In this document: positions 45,505 to 53,337 of the stretch, in pieces
How positions within the stretch are numbered: the first letter of the stretch is position 1
How the letters are laid out: every line of letters begins with the position of its first letter
DNA from: Acidithiobacillus sp.
Lineage (GTDB): Bacteria; Pseudomonadota; Gammaproteobacteria; Acidithiobacillales; Acidithiobacillaceae
Assembly (NCBI RefSeq): GCF_023256195.1
Contig: NZ_JAGDWX010000012.1
Coordinates: forward strand, 26,685-90,684
Direction: 5' to 3'
Length of the DNA: 64,000 nucleotides
Made by a program: the position numbers and the translations under genes
Notes under the pieces: generated by a model
Databases searched by the model: none
The model's input: the letters and a program-made list of their open reading frames with translations, nothing else
What the model was told of the DNA's origin: nothing

Positions 45505-46875
45505 TCAATCCTCCAGTCCGTAAGCATAGGCCAACATGCGCCAGGGGGTCTGGGGCCGTGGTGCTTCCTCCAGTCCCCAGAGTTCGCGAATCTGTTCCGC
45601 CGCCAGCGGGCAGTCGCTACCCCAGTGGGCGGGATTGGCTTCCTTCATCCGCTGCGCGATGGGCCGGCCGATCTTGCAGGCGTGGGCGTGAAATTCGGCT
45701 TTGACGGTATAGGTGCCATCGTGTCCCGAGCAGCGTTCGATGACTTCCACCGAGGTGTCCGGTATCAGGCTGAGGATCTCCCGGGCCTTGGAACCGATGT
45801 TCTGGACCCGCTGGTGACAGGCCGCGTGGTGCATCACCTTCCCCAGGCTGTGCTGAAAGTCCGTGCGCAGCAGGCCTTCCTTTTGGCGCAGGGAGAGATA
45901 CTCCATGGGATCGAAGATGCGCTCCTTGACCCGCTGTACGTCGGCGTCCTCGGGGAAAAGCAGCGGCAGCTCCTGCTTGAACATCAGTACACAGGAGGGA
46001 ATGGGGGCAACGATGTCGTAACCCGCTTCCACCAGGCGCAGCAGCTGCGGAATATTCGCCTCTTTGGCGCGGCGCACCGCTTCCAGGTCGCCCAGCTCCA
46101 GTTTCGGCATGCCGCAGCAGCGCTCTTTTTCCACGGTGCGCAGGGCGATACCATTGTGCCGATAGACGCGGGCGAGGTCGGTGACGATCTCTGGATCGTT
46201 GTGCTCGCCGTAGCAGGTGCTGAAGAGAGCGACTTTACCGCTGGTTCGCTCCCCCGCCTTGGGCTCTGGATCGTCGCCGTCTGCCAGGAGTCGGGCGAGC
46301 TGGTGGCTGGCCAATTCTTCGGCAAAGTCCGGCAGTGGCGCATCCTTGGATATGCCGAGGGCGGCTTCCATGCTGGCGCGCACCCGGGGCGACTGGTTGA
46401 GATGGTTGACGGTGGCCGACACCACCGGAATACCAGCCAGGCGACCGAGAAGGTCCGTGGAGGTCAGCGCCTCGTCCCGCAAGGACGCCCCCTGCTCGCG
46501 GTAGTGCACGGCCTTGGCGCGCAGCATGAGGTGGGGAAAATCCACTTCCCACTCGTGGGGCGGGACGTAGGGGCACTTGGTCATGAAACACAGGTCGCAG
46601 AGGAAACACTGCTCTGCCACCCGATAGAAATCCTTTTTGTCGACGCCATCCAGTTCCAGGGTCGGCGAGTTGTCGATGAGGTCGAAGAGGGTGGGGAAGG
46701 CCTGGCAAAGGCTGACGCAGCGTCGGCAGGTGTGGCAGATGTCGAATACCCGTTCCAGTTCGGCATCCAGTTTGTCGTGCTGGTAGAACTCCTCAGACTG
46801 CCAGGGGATGGGGTGACGATAGGGAGTCTTGTCCGAAGACGCCGTCGGCCTCCCGTTTGCTTGATCCGCAGCCAT
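45505..46875 (-). CDS. GlpC/HdrD-like Fe-S protein with CCG domains
   Basis: 456 aa protein with two 4Fe-4S motifs near the N-terminus ([11 protein letters not shown] about residue 47, and [13 protein letters not shown] about residue 90) and two C-terminal cysteine-rich CCG-type domains ([15 protein letters not shown], and HHAACHQR ... [10 protein letters not shown]). Relatives include GlpC and the heterodisulfide reductase HdrD/HdrB parts. Probably passes electrons to or from rubrerythrin in peroxide defence; partner specificity is inferred from the operon. ATG has GGAG ahead; 58 bp after rubrerythrin. Confidence 0.85.
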   Translation of the reverse strand: MAADQANGRPTASSDKTPYRHPIPWQSEEFYQHDKLDAELERVFDICHTCRRCVSLCQAFPTLFDLIDNSPTLELDGVDKKDFYRVAEQCFLCDLCFMTKCPYVPPHEWEVDFPHLMLRAKAVHYREQGASLRDEALTSTDLLGRLAGIPVVSATVNHLNQSPRVRASMEAALGISKDAPLPDFAEELASHQLARLLADGDDPEPKAGERTSGKVALFSTCYGEHNDPEIVTDLARVYRHNGIALRTVEKERCCGMPKLELGDLEAVRRAKEANIPQLLRLVEAGYDIVAPIPSCVLMFKQELPLLFPEDADVQRVKERIFDPMEYLSLRQKEGLLRTDFQHSLGKVMHHAACHQRVQNIGSKAREILSLIPDTSVEVIERCSGHDGTYTVKAEFHAHACKIGRPIAQRMKEANPAHWGSDCPLAAEQIRELWGLEEAPRPQTPWRMLAYAYGLED

Positions 46876-46933
46876 GGTGGCACTCCATAGATCGGTGCAG
46901 GCGCCGTTGCCAGCGCCTGCGGATGCTCAGGGA

Positions 46934-47350
46934 TCAGCCCAGCTCGTCGAGGGCCTTCTGGAAACGATTGGCGTGGGAGCGCTCGGCCTTGGCCAGGGTC
47001 TCGAACCAATCGGCAATCTCGTCAAATCCCTCTTCCCGGGCGACCTTGGCCATGCCTGGGTACATATCGCTGTATTCGTGGGTCTCGCCCACCACAGCGC
47101 TCTTCAGGTTGGCGCGGGTATCGCCGAATGGCTCGTTGGTGGCTGGGTCTCCGACCTTTTCCAGATATTCCAGGTGTCCGAAGGCGTGGCCGGTCTCACC
47201 CTCGGCAGTGGAGCGGAACACCGCTGAAACATCGTTGTAGCCCTCTACGTCGGCTTTGGATGCAAAGTAGAGGTAGCGTCGATTGGCCATGGACTCGCCG
47301 TGAAAGGCATCCACCAGGTTGGCCGCCGTCTTACTGCCTTTGAGTTCCAT
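46934..47350 (-). CDS. Rubrerythrin-family diiron protein without rubredoxin domain
   Basis: 138 aa. Four-helix diiron domain with repeated Glu/His ligands: [41 protein letters not shown] and [14 protein letters not shown]. The C-terminal rubredoxin FeS4 domain of classical rubrerythrin is missing, as in erythrin or sulerythrin. Likely reduces hydrogen peroxide. ATG 47350 has GGAGG seven bases ahead; the track start lies upstream of the promoter leader. First gene of a four-gene operon. Confidence 0.92.
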   Translation of the reverse strand: MELKGSKTAANLVDAFHGESMANRRYLYFASKADVEGYNDVSAVFRSTAEGETGHAFGHLEYLEKVGDPATNEPFGDTRANLKSAVVGETHEYSDMYPGMAKVAREEGFDEIADWFETLAKAERSHANRFQKALDELG

Positions 47351-47402
47351 TGCGTTTCCTCCATAGGTCAGATGGGACATCCCCGTTTTCACAGGTGATC
47401 TG

Positions 47403-47431
47403 AGTCTAGACTGCGTATAAAAAGACGTCAA
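47403..47431 (-). promoter_or_regulatory. Promoter of the rubrerythrin operon
   Basis: On the minus strand TTGACG (47431-47426) and TAGACT (47408-47403) with a 17-bp spacer. A good sigma-70 match about 50 bp before the rubrerythrin ATG. I see no obvious OxyR or PerR box. Confidence 0.75.
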
Positions 47432-47529
47432 GGAAGAACAGATCGGGACGGTCGGCGCAGCGACCGGCCCCCCGAAAGCGGCACAAGCTGTGCGTGCGGG
47501 CGAAGGTCAGGGTTGCAAGGCCCCCGACC

Positions 47530-48366
47530 TCAGACGCCGATACCGTGCAGCTGGACGCGCCAGTTGCGGGCCTTGACGGTCTGTACCTGCCGCCCTGGCA
47601 GACCGAAGCTCTCCCGCAGGAAGCACCAGCCGTACAGACCCACCAACTGTAGCAGCGCGACGGCCAAAAAGCCGATGAAGAGGGCCGCTGGCTCGGTGTG
47701 CAGACGGGCCGTCAAGAACTGGGTCAGACCCTGGAGGGCCAGGCTTGCCAGCAAAAAAGCGAGCCAGACGCGGACGTTGACGAGGACGGCCTGAAAGCCT
47801 GCCAGCAGGGCGATGTAACCGGTGCGTGTGATGCCAGCCACTACCACCCCGACGGAGAGCAGCAGGAAGACATTGCCGAGCAGGATCTGGGCGTTTCCCA
47901 GGCTGTTGCTGATGAGGGAACGCAGCCACAGCGGCAGGGCGTCCCAGGCGGCGGTGTGCAGGTGATGCAGGCTCGCTGCCGTGGACAGATGATCTTGAGT
48001 CAGGATGGCGCCGAGGTACTGGCGCAGTGCCAACATCAACAGCAGTAGTATCAAGAGTAGTACGGCCAGATCCAGCATCAGCCGGAACAATGGCCACCAG
48101 GGCACCTGACCCAGGCGGCGCAGGACCGGGAGCAGGTCGGTCTCGCCGCCGTGCACGGCCATGGTGATGGAAAAGACCAGGGTCATCTCGACGCAGGCGA
48201 TGGGTATTCCCAGCAAGAGTGGCTGCCAAGCGGTATTCACGGCGGAAAGCACGCCGAAGAGCAGGAGAAAGGCCGCAGGTGCGCTGCCCATGAGGCCCCA
48301 GGACTCTCGCCACCAACGGCGGATCCAGCCGGGCTCCACGGGCTGTGGCTTGAGCAGCGCGCTCAC
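47530..48366 (-). CDS. Polytopic membrane protein, unknown function
   Basis: 278 aa with about six hydrophobic segments (for example GSAPAAFLLLFGVLSAV, LFRLMLDLAVLLLILLLLMLAL, ILLGNVFLLLSVGVVVAGI, LFIGFLAVALLQLVGLYGW). A basic and aromatic start (WIRRWWRESWGLM) would face the cytoplasm. No motif points to a function; it may belong to a family of uncharacterised proteobacterial membrane proteins. It starts four bases inside the end of xseA and is likely co-transcribed. Confidence 0.7.
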   Translation of the reverse strand: MSALLKPQPVEPGWIRRWWRESWGLMGSAPAAFLLLFGVLSAVNTAWQPLLLGIPIACVEMTLVFSITMAVHGGETDLLPVLRRLGQVPWWPLFRLMLDLAVLLLILLLLMLALRQYLGAILTQDHLSTAASLHHLHTAAWDALPLWLRSLISNSLGNAQILLGNVFLLLSVGVVVAGITRTGYIALLAGFQAVLVNVRVWLAFLLASLALQGLTQFLTARLHTEPAALFIGFLAVALLQLVGLYGWCFLRESFGLPGRQVQTVKARNWRVQLHGIGV

Positions 48367-49703
48367 TCCGGTGACCGTCCCTCTACCCGCAGCGAGAGCC
48401 TGCCGTGTGCCAGGGTCGCTTGCAGGTCTGCTCCAGGAGCGACGGCCTGACTGTCCCGGACGATACGGCCACTGGAGTCGCGCAGGATGGCAAAACCGCG
48501 CTCAAGCACGGCCTCCGGATTCAGCAACTGCAGCGCCTGCTGCAGCTGCAGGAACCTCTGCCGGGCCTGATCCAGTCGCGCGCGCATGGCGCGCTCCAGC
48601 GCCAGACTCTGCGCCGACAGATGGCGTTGGGCTTCCTTGAGCTGACGCTCGGGATGGTGACTGCGGTGGCGGCGCTCCAGATTTTGTAGGCGCTCGCGGG
48701 CTTCCCACAGGCGTCGCTGTATGGCCTGATGCAGCCCCTGTTGCAGAGCAGCCAGGTGGCGTTGCTCGTGGTCCAGCGCCTGCCGCGGGTCGCGCAGACG
48801 CAGACGCAGGTGATCCAGACGCTGCATGGCCTCGTGCAGCCGACGCTCCATACTGCGCCGCAATTGCTGCTGAAGTTTTTCCGTGCGTTGCAGGATCTCG
48901 CTCCCATCGGGGCTTGCCGCCTCGGCCGCAGCCGTTGGCGTTGGTGCCCGCAGATCCGCGGCGAAGTCGGCAATGGTGAAGTCGATCTCGTGGCCGATAC
49001 CCGTTACCACCGGCAGGGGGCAGGCCCGTATGGCCCGCGCCACGCTTTCTTCATTGAAACACCAGAGATCTTCGGCACTGCCGCCGCCGCGGGCGAGAAT
49101 GACGAGATCCTCCCGACGCCGCTGTCCGGCGCGTTGCAGCGCCGCGCAGATCTGTGCGGCGGCCTGTTCGCCCTGCACCAATACAGGGTAGACGACGATC
49201 TCCAACAGTGGCCAGCGGCGGGCCAGGGTTACGCGGATATCGTGCAGGGCGGCGCCACTGGCGGAGCTGATGACTGCCACGCGCCGTGGCCAGGCGGGCA
49301 GGGGGCGCTTGAGCTCGGCGGCGAAGAGCCCCTCGGCCGCCAGTTTCTCCTTCAGGGCGGCGAAACGCGCCTGTAGATCGCCCGCCCCTACCGGGGTCAG
49401 ACTCTCGATGAGCAACTGAAAATCTCCGCGCCCCTCGTACAGGGTGGGCTGCGCCAAAACCTGCACCTGCAGGCCGTCTTTCGGGCGCAGGCAGCACTGG
49501 GCGTTGCGGGTGCGGAACATGGCACAGCGAACCTGCGCCCGATCGTCTTTCAGGGAGAAATACCAGTGCCCCGAAGCGGGCTGTACGAAGTTGGAGATCT
49601 CCCCGGTCACCTGCAGCAGCGGAAAATTGCCCTCCAGAATCTCGCGCACGCTGCGATTCAATTCGCTGACGCTGAGTACTGGGATTTCCGCTTCAACGGC
49701 CAT
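48363..49703 (-). CDS. xseA: Exodeoxyribonuclease VII large subunit
   Basis: Large subunit of the single-strand exonuclease (446 aa). N-terminal OB fold VSELNRSVREILEGNFPLLQVTGEISNF ... SGHWYFSLKDDRAQVRCAMFR, the catalytic region PRRVAVISSASGAALHDI, ARGGGSAEDLWCFNEE and GIGHEIDFTIADFAADLRAPTPTAAAE, then a long coiled coil binding XseB. ATG 49703 has GGAGGG ahead; the track start is 13 codons too early. xseB is not nearby. Confidence 0.96.
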   Translation of the reverse strand: MAVEAEIPVLSVSELNRSVREILEGNFPLLQVTGEISNFVQPASGHWYFSLKDDRAQVRCAMFRTRNAQCCLRPKDGLQVQVLAQPTLYEGRGDFQLLIESLTPVGAGDLQARFAALKEKLAAEGLFAAELKRPLPAWPRRVAVISSASGAALHDIRVTLARRWPLLEIVVYPVLVQGEQAAAQICAALQRAGQRRREDLVILARGGGSAEDLWCFNEESVARAIRACPLPVVTGIGHEIDFTIADFAADLRAPTPTAAAEAASPDGSEILQRTEKLQQQLRRSMERRLHEAMQRLDHLRLRLRDPRQALDHEQRHLAALQQGLHQAIQRRLWEARERLQNLERRHRSHHPERQLKEAQRHLSAQSLALERAMRARLDQARQRFLQLQQALQLLNPEAVLERGFAILRDSSGRIVRDSQAVAPGADLQATLAHGRLSLRVEGRSPE

Positions 49704-49720
49704 GCACACACCCTCCAGCC

Positions 49721-49749
49721 TTGACCCATTCCCACACAGCATTTAAGGT
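49721..49749 (+). promoter_or_regulatory. Candidate promoter of the thioredoxin gene
   Basis: TTGACC (49721-49726) and TAAGGT (49744-49749) with a 17-bp spacer, about 50 bp before the ATG at 49795. The -35 is good, the -10 weak. Confidence 0.4.
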
Positions 49750-49794
49750 CAGCCTAACACGAATCCTCAGCAAACGACGAGACAAGGAGGCCCC

Positions 49795-50178
49795 ATGGCC
49801 GTAGTAGAATTGACCCAGGAAAATTTTGAGGCGACGGTAACGGGCAACGACATGGTACTCGTCGATTTCTGGGCCCCGTGGTGTGCGCCCTGTCGGGCCT
49901 TCGCGCCCATTTTTGAGGCAGCCTCCGAAAAGCACCCGGACGTCGTCTTTGCCAAGGTCAACACCGATGTGGAGCAGGAGCTGGCAGGCGCTTTCCAGAT
50001 CCGTTCCATTCCAACCCTGACCATCTTTCGCCAGCAGATCGGCATTTTCTCTCAGGCCGGATCGCTCCCGGCCAGCGCCCTGGAAGAGGTCATCCAGCAG
50101 GCCCTGGCTCTGGATATGGACCAGGTGCGCAAGGAGATCGCCGCGCAGCAGAACGGCCAGGGCGAGCCCTCCGCCTGA
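49795..50178 (+). CDS. Thioredoxin family protein with WCAPC active site
   Basis: 127 aa, cytoplasmic (no signal peptide). Thioredoxin fold with FWAPWCAPCRAFAPIFE (active Cys30 and Cys33), the VNTDVEQELAGAFQIRSIPTL cis-Pro region, and a C-terminal tail of about 20 residues beyond the normal end. The active site is WCAPC instead of WCGPC, which may change redox potential. AAGGAGG precedes ATG. Likely a TrxA paralogue; it stands alone, divergent from xseA. Confidence 0.88.
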   Translation: MAVVELTQENFEATVTGNDMVLVDFWAPWCAPCRAFAPIFEAASEKHPDVVFAKVNTDVEQELAGAFQIRSIPTLTIFRQQIGIFSQAGSLPASALEEVIQQALALDMDQVRKEIAAQQNGQGEPSA

Positions 50179-50189
50179 CCGGCCGTATC

Positions 50190-50212
50190 GGGCGCCTGCA
50201 CTTCAGGTGCCC
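50190..50212. terminator. Hairpin between convergent thioredoxin and DUF3429 genes
   Basis: GGGCGCCTG and CAGGTGCCC around a 5-nt loop, one G-T pair in the stem. It covers the end of the DUF3429 gene and could stop both converging transcripts; no clear T-run, so the call is weak. Confidence 0.35.
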
Positions 50213-50640
50213 GTCAGTATCTGTGCCAGCATCAGGGCCAGCAGGACGATCACCGCGGTGGTCAGGCCCGTGCGCAGGGGCATGAACCAGGCGGGAAGCT
50301 GGACCCGAGAGCGCAGACGCCAGTCTGCCAGCCACTGGGCGATGAAGCCCAGTATCAAAATGAGAATGGCCGTGGGTGGCGCCCACCACAGAGCCATGAA
50401 GGCCCACAAGGCGGGGATGACGCTCCAGAGCAGGAGCATCGGTGCCTCGCGCTCCTGCTCCCGATCCAGGGCCAGGCCCCAATGAATGGCACCCAAGAAA
50501 CTCAGGATGATGGCGGCGTAGAGGTTGCCCAAGGTCGCGGCGACAATGCCATAGCCTTTGAAGAACGCAAAATTCGCCAGTACCAGCGGCAGGATGCCGC
50601 TCCAGCCCAGGATCCGAGCCATACTCTTGCTGTCATTCAT
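50203..50640 (-). CDS. DUF3429 family membrane protein
   Basis: 145 aa with four to five membrane helices. ILGWSGILPLVLANFAFF, then YAAIILSFLGAIHWGLAL and the segment ending ILGFIAQWLADWRL match the DUF3429 family, which has no known function and is frequent in proteobacteria. It overlaps the end of the small membrane protein gene at 50633. Confidence 0.82.
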   Translation of the reverse strand: MNDSKSMARILGWSGILPLVLANFAFFKGYGIVAATLGNLYAAIILSFLGAIHWGLALDREQEREAPMLLLWSVIPALWAFMALWWAPPTAILILILGFIAQWLADWRLRSRVQLPAWFMPLRTGLTTAVIVLLALMLAQILTGT

Positions 50641-50815
50641 CGTGGGTGGTCTCCGCGGAGTGCTGGCTGATCGGCGCCGAGTTGGTGGAACTGCTGCTGC
50701 CGATCCCGGCGGGCTGAATATTGGTAAAGCCGATGACCACCAAGCCCACCATGGCCGCCGCCCACAGCAGCAGGAACAAGCCCATCAGCAGAGTACCCGT
50801 CTTTGGACGTTTCAT
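50633..50815 (-). CDS. Small single-pass membrane protein
   Basis: 60 aa: short basic start MKRPKTG, one strong membrane helix (TLLMGLFLLLWAAAMVGLVVIGF), then a Ser/Thr-rich tail. Overlaps the DUF3429 gene by 8 bases and lies 18 bp after the TonB-like gene on the same strand, so these three may be one operon. No family recognised. Confidence 0.55.
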   Translation of the reverse strand: MKRPKTGTLLMGLFLLLWAAAMVGLVVIGFTNIQPAGIGSSSSTNSAPISQHSAETTHDE

Positions 50816-50833
50816 GATCTTTGTCTCCGGTAG

Positions 50834-51691
50834 TTACCAGGCGCTGACATGGCGCACACCCAAAAAATGCATGTTCAGGGGAATCTCTATGCGCCGGGTC
50901 TGTTTGCGCAGCTGCTCCGAGAAGGGCGTATAGGGAAAGGACAGGCGAATGATACGCTCGGCAGCGGCATCCAGTGCGGGGTTCCCCGAGGAGTGATCGA
51001 CGATGATCCGCTCGAGATCGCCCTGGGGATTCAGCACCACCGTGACCTTCAGGCTACCCACCATCTCACCAGGGTAGTTGAGATCCCCAATGCGCTCCAG
51101 CTTCTGGATCCAGCCGGCGATGTAGAAATCGGCCACGGGCCCCGAAGGATTCTTGAATTTGGGCAAGGGTGGGCTGGCCGTCGCCTGCCGCGCCGCCTGG
51201 TCCATCTGTTGTTCCAGCGTACCCAGGCTGATGCGCGGCGGCGCCTGGGCTTCTGCTCGGGCATTCGGAGCACTGGCGGGGGTCGCGGGCGCCTTGCTCG
51301 GCTCCGGCGGGTGTCTCGGGGCCAGAGCCTGAGACACCTTGGGCGGCACCGGTGCCGTCTTCTGCACCTTCGGCTTCGGCGTTGTCATGGGCCGCGGTAC
51401 GGCTTTGGGCGGCACTTCAGTCTTCGGGGTCGCGCGGATGGGCGGGGCCGTCTTCGGTCGGGCAACGCTGGGGCGACTGGGTGCGACGGGTTGCGGCATG
51501 ATCTGAAAGGTCTTGTTCTCGACCTGAGGGCTTTTGAGGCGCATGGGGTGGGGGGGCGACACGTGCACCCATAGCGCCAGAAACAGCGCTACCACCGCCG
51601 CCGAGAGTCCAAGCCAGGGTAGCAGGCTCTCGCTCCAATGCGGCTTCTCTTCCGGAACCAAGAAATAGAAAGGTCTTTCAGCGCTAAGCAA
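50834..51691 (-). CDS. TonB-like energy transducer
   Basis: 285 aa. One N-terminal membrane helix (LLPWLGLSAAVVALFLALWVHV), a long Pro/Lys/Ala linker crossing the periplasm (about residues 65-155), and a TonB C-terminal domain (YPGEMVGSLKVTVVLNPQGDLERIIVDHSSGNPALDAAAERIIRLSFPYTPF). TonB links the proton gradient to outer membrane receptors. ExbB, ExbD and receptor genes are not next to it. A TolA-like role is less likely because of the C-terminal motif. Confidence 0.85.
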   Translation of the reverse strand: MLSAERPFYFLVPEEKPHWSESLLPWLGLSAAVVALFLALWVHVSPPHPMRLKSPQVENKTFQIMPQPVAPSRPSVARPKTAPPIRATPKTEVPPKAVPRPMTTPKPKVQKTAPVPPKVSQALAPRHPPEPSKAPATPASAPNARAEAQAPPRISLGTLEQQMDQAARQATASPPLPKFKNPSGPVADFYIAGWIQKLERIGDLNYPGEMVGSLKVTVVLNPQGDLERIIVDHSSGNPALDAAAERIIRLSFPYTPFSEQLRKQTRRIEIPLNMHFLGVRHVSAW

Positions 51692-51789
51692 GGACGCTAC
51701 ACCTCGGCCGGCTGTCGTGGATCTGCATGGCGCCTAGCTTGAGGCATCGCCTCCCATGAGTAAAGGGAGCGCTGCGGTGCAAGGCCTTG

Positions 51790-53325
51790 TCAGCGGGGGC
51801 GGCGCAGCTCCCGCAGCTCCGGCAGGCGCTGGGCCCACAGCAGGGCGAAATAGAGAGCGATGGCCGCGCCGATGAGGATCAGCAGGTGCACGAGACGCTC
51901 CCAGAGACCCCAGTGCAACCACTGCAGATTCACTCCTCGTCCCCACCACAGAAAGAGGCCCATGACAGCGGCAGCGAGACTGGTCTGACGCAAGAATCGC
52001 CGCCATCCCGGAAAGGGGCGATAGATACCATCGCGGCTCAGGCGCCGGGCCAGCATCGTGGCATTCACCAGCGCTGCGGCGGTAGTGGCCAGGGCCAGGC
52101 CCAGTTGCCGAAAATGCCAGGCCAGGATCAGACTGATCACGACATTGACCAGCACGCTGATGACCCCGAAACGTACCGGGGTTCGCGTATCCTGGCGCGC
52201 GTAGAAGGCGGGCGCGAGAACCCGCGCGGCGATGATGGGGACGATGCCAAGGCCATAGCCCACCAGACTCAGGGCGCTCTGCGCCGCATCTTCTGCCGTG
52301 TAGGCGCCGTAGTGGAAGAGGGTGATGAGCAGAGGCTCCGCCAGCAGGACGAGACCCAAGGTGGCGGGAAAGCCCACCAGCCAGGTCCAGCGTAGACCCC
52401 AGTCCAGGGTGGCGGGGAATTCCGTCGAGCCGCTGGCGGCCTGACGCGAGAGCAGGGGCAGAACCACGGTGCCCAGGGCGACGCCGAAGACCCCCAGTGG
52501 GAATTCCACGAGACGGTCGGAGTAGTAAAGGTAGGACACCACGTTGGCACCCACCAGAGAAGCGAGGATGGTATTCAGAAAGAGATTGACCTGGGCCACC
52601 GATGCGCCAAAGGCCGCGGGGCCCATGAGTCGCAGGACTTTGGCCACACCCGGATCCTGTCGACGCAGGTGTGGCCAGTGTAGGTGGCCGACACGCCGCA
52701 GCGCCGGGATCTGAAAAAGCAGCTGCGCCACGCCACCCAGGGTCACCCCCCAGGCCACCGCCGCCGCTGGTTGCGGACTGTGCGGCGCCCACAGTAGGGC
52801 GGCCCCGATGATGCCCAGATTCAGAAATACCGGACTGAAGGCGGGCACCGTAAAATGGCCGTAGGTGTTGAGGATCGCGCCCGAGAGTGCTACCAGAGAA
52901 ACCAGCAGGAGGTAGGGAAAGGTGATGCGCAGTAACTCCACCGTCAGGTGGAATTTGCTGGCATCCGCTGCAAATCCCGGTGCAATGAGTAGCACCAGGA
53001 TGGGCGCTGCGACCATGCCCAGAACCGTCACTACCACCAGAGTCAGGGTCAGCCAGCCGCTGACGTCCTCTACAAAGGCGCGGGTGTCCGCCGCACTGCG
53101 CTGACTGCGGTACTCCCCAAGCACGGGGATGAAGGCCTGTGAGAACGCCCCCTCACCGAAGAGTCGACGGAACAGATTGGGAATGCGCAGGGCGACGAAG
53201 AAGGCGTCGGCCATGGGTCCGGCACCGAAAAGGTGCGCCAGTACGACATCGCGGACGAAGCCCAGCAGTCGGGACAACAGGGTATTGCTACCGACCTTGA
53301 GAACACTGCGAAGGCTTTGGGACAC
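51790..53325 (-). CDS. murJ: Lipid II flippase MurJ
   Basis: Polytopic MOP-superfamily protein (511 aa, about 14 helices) that flips lipid II for peptidoglycan synthesis. Typical start LKVGSNTLLSRLLGFVRDVVLAHLFGAGPMADAFFVALRIPNLFRRLFGEGAFSQAFIPVL, then LSGAILNTYGHFTVPAFSPVFLNLGII and FARQDT-like ARQDTRTPVRFG. It is 12 bp behind the lytic transglycosylase gene on the same strand; both act on the cell wall. Confidence 0.96.
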   Translation of the reverse strand: MSQSLRSVLKVGSNTLLSRLLGFVRDVVLAHLFGAGPMADAFFVALRIPNLFRRLFGEGAFSQAFIPVLGEYRSQRSAADTRAFVEDVSGWLTLTLVVVTVLGMVAAPILVLLIAPGFAADASKFHLTVELLRITFPYLLLVSLVALSGAILNTYGHFTVPAFSPVFLNLGIIGAALLWAPHSPQPAAAVAWGVTLGGVAQLLFQIPALRRVGHLHWPHLRRQDPGVAKVLRLMGPAAFGASVAQVNLFLNTILASLVGANVVSYLYYSDRLVEFPLGVFGVALGTVVLPLLSRQAASGSTEFPATLDWGLRWTWLVGFPATLGLVLLAEPLLITLFHYGAYTAEDAAQSALSLVGYGLGIVPIIAARVLAPAFYARQDTRTPVRFGVISVLVNVVISLILAWHFRQLGLALATTAAALVNATMLARRLSRDGIYRPFPGWRRFLRQTSLAAAVMGLFLWWGRGVNLQWLHWGLWERLVHLLILIGAAIALYFALLWAQRLPELRELRRPR

Positions 53326-53337
53326 GGCAGAGGAGAT

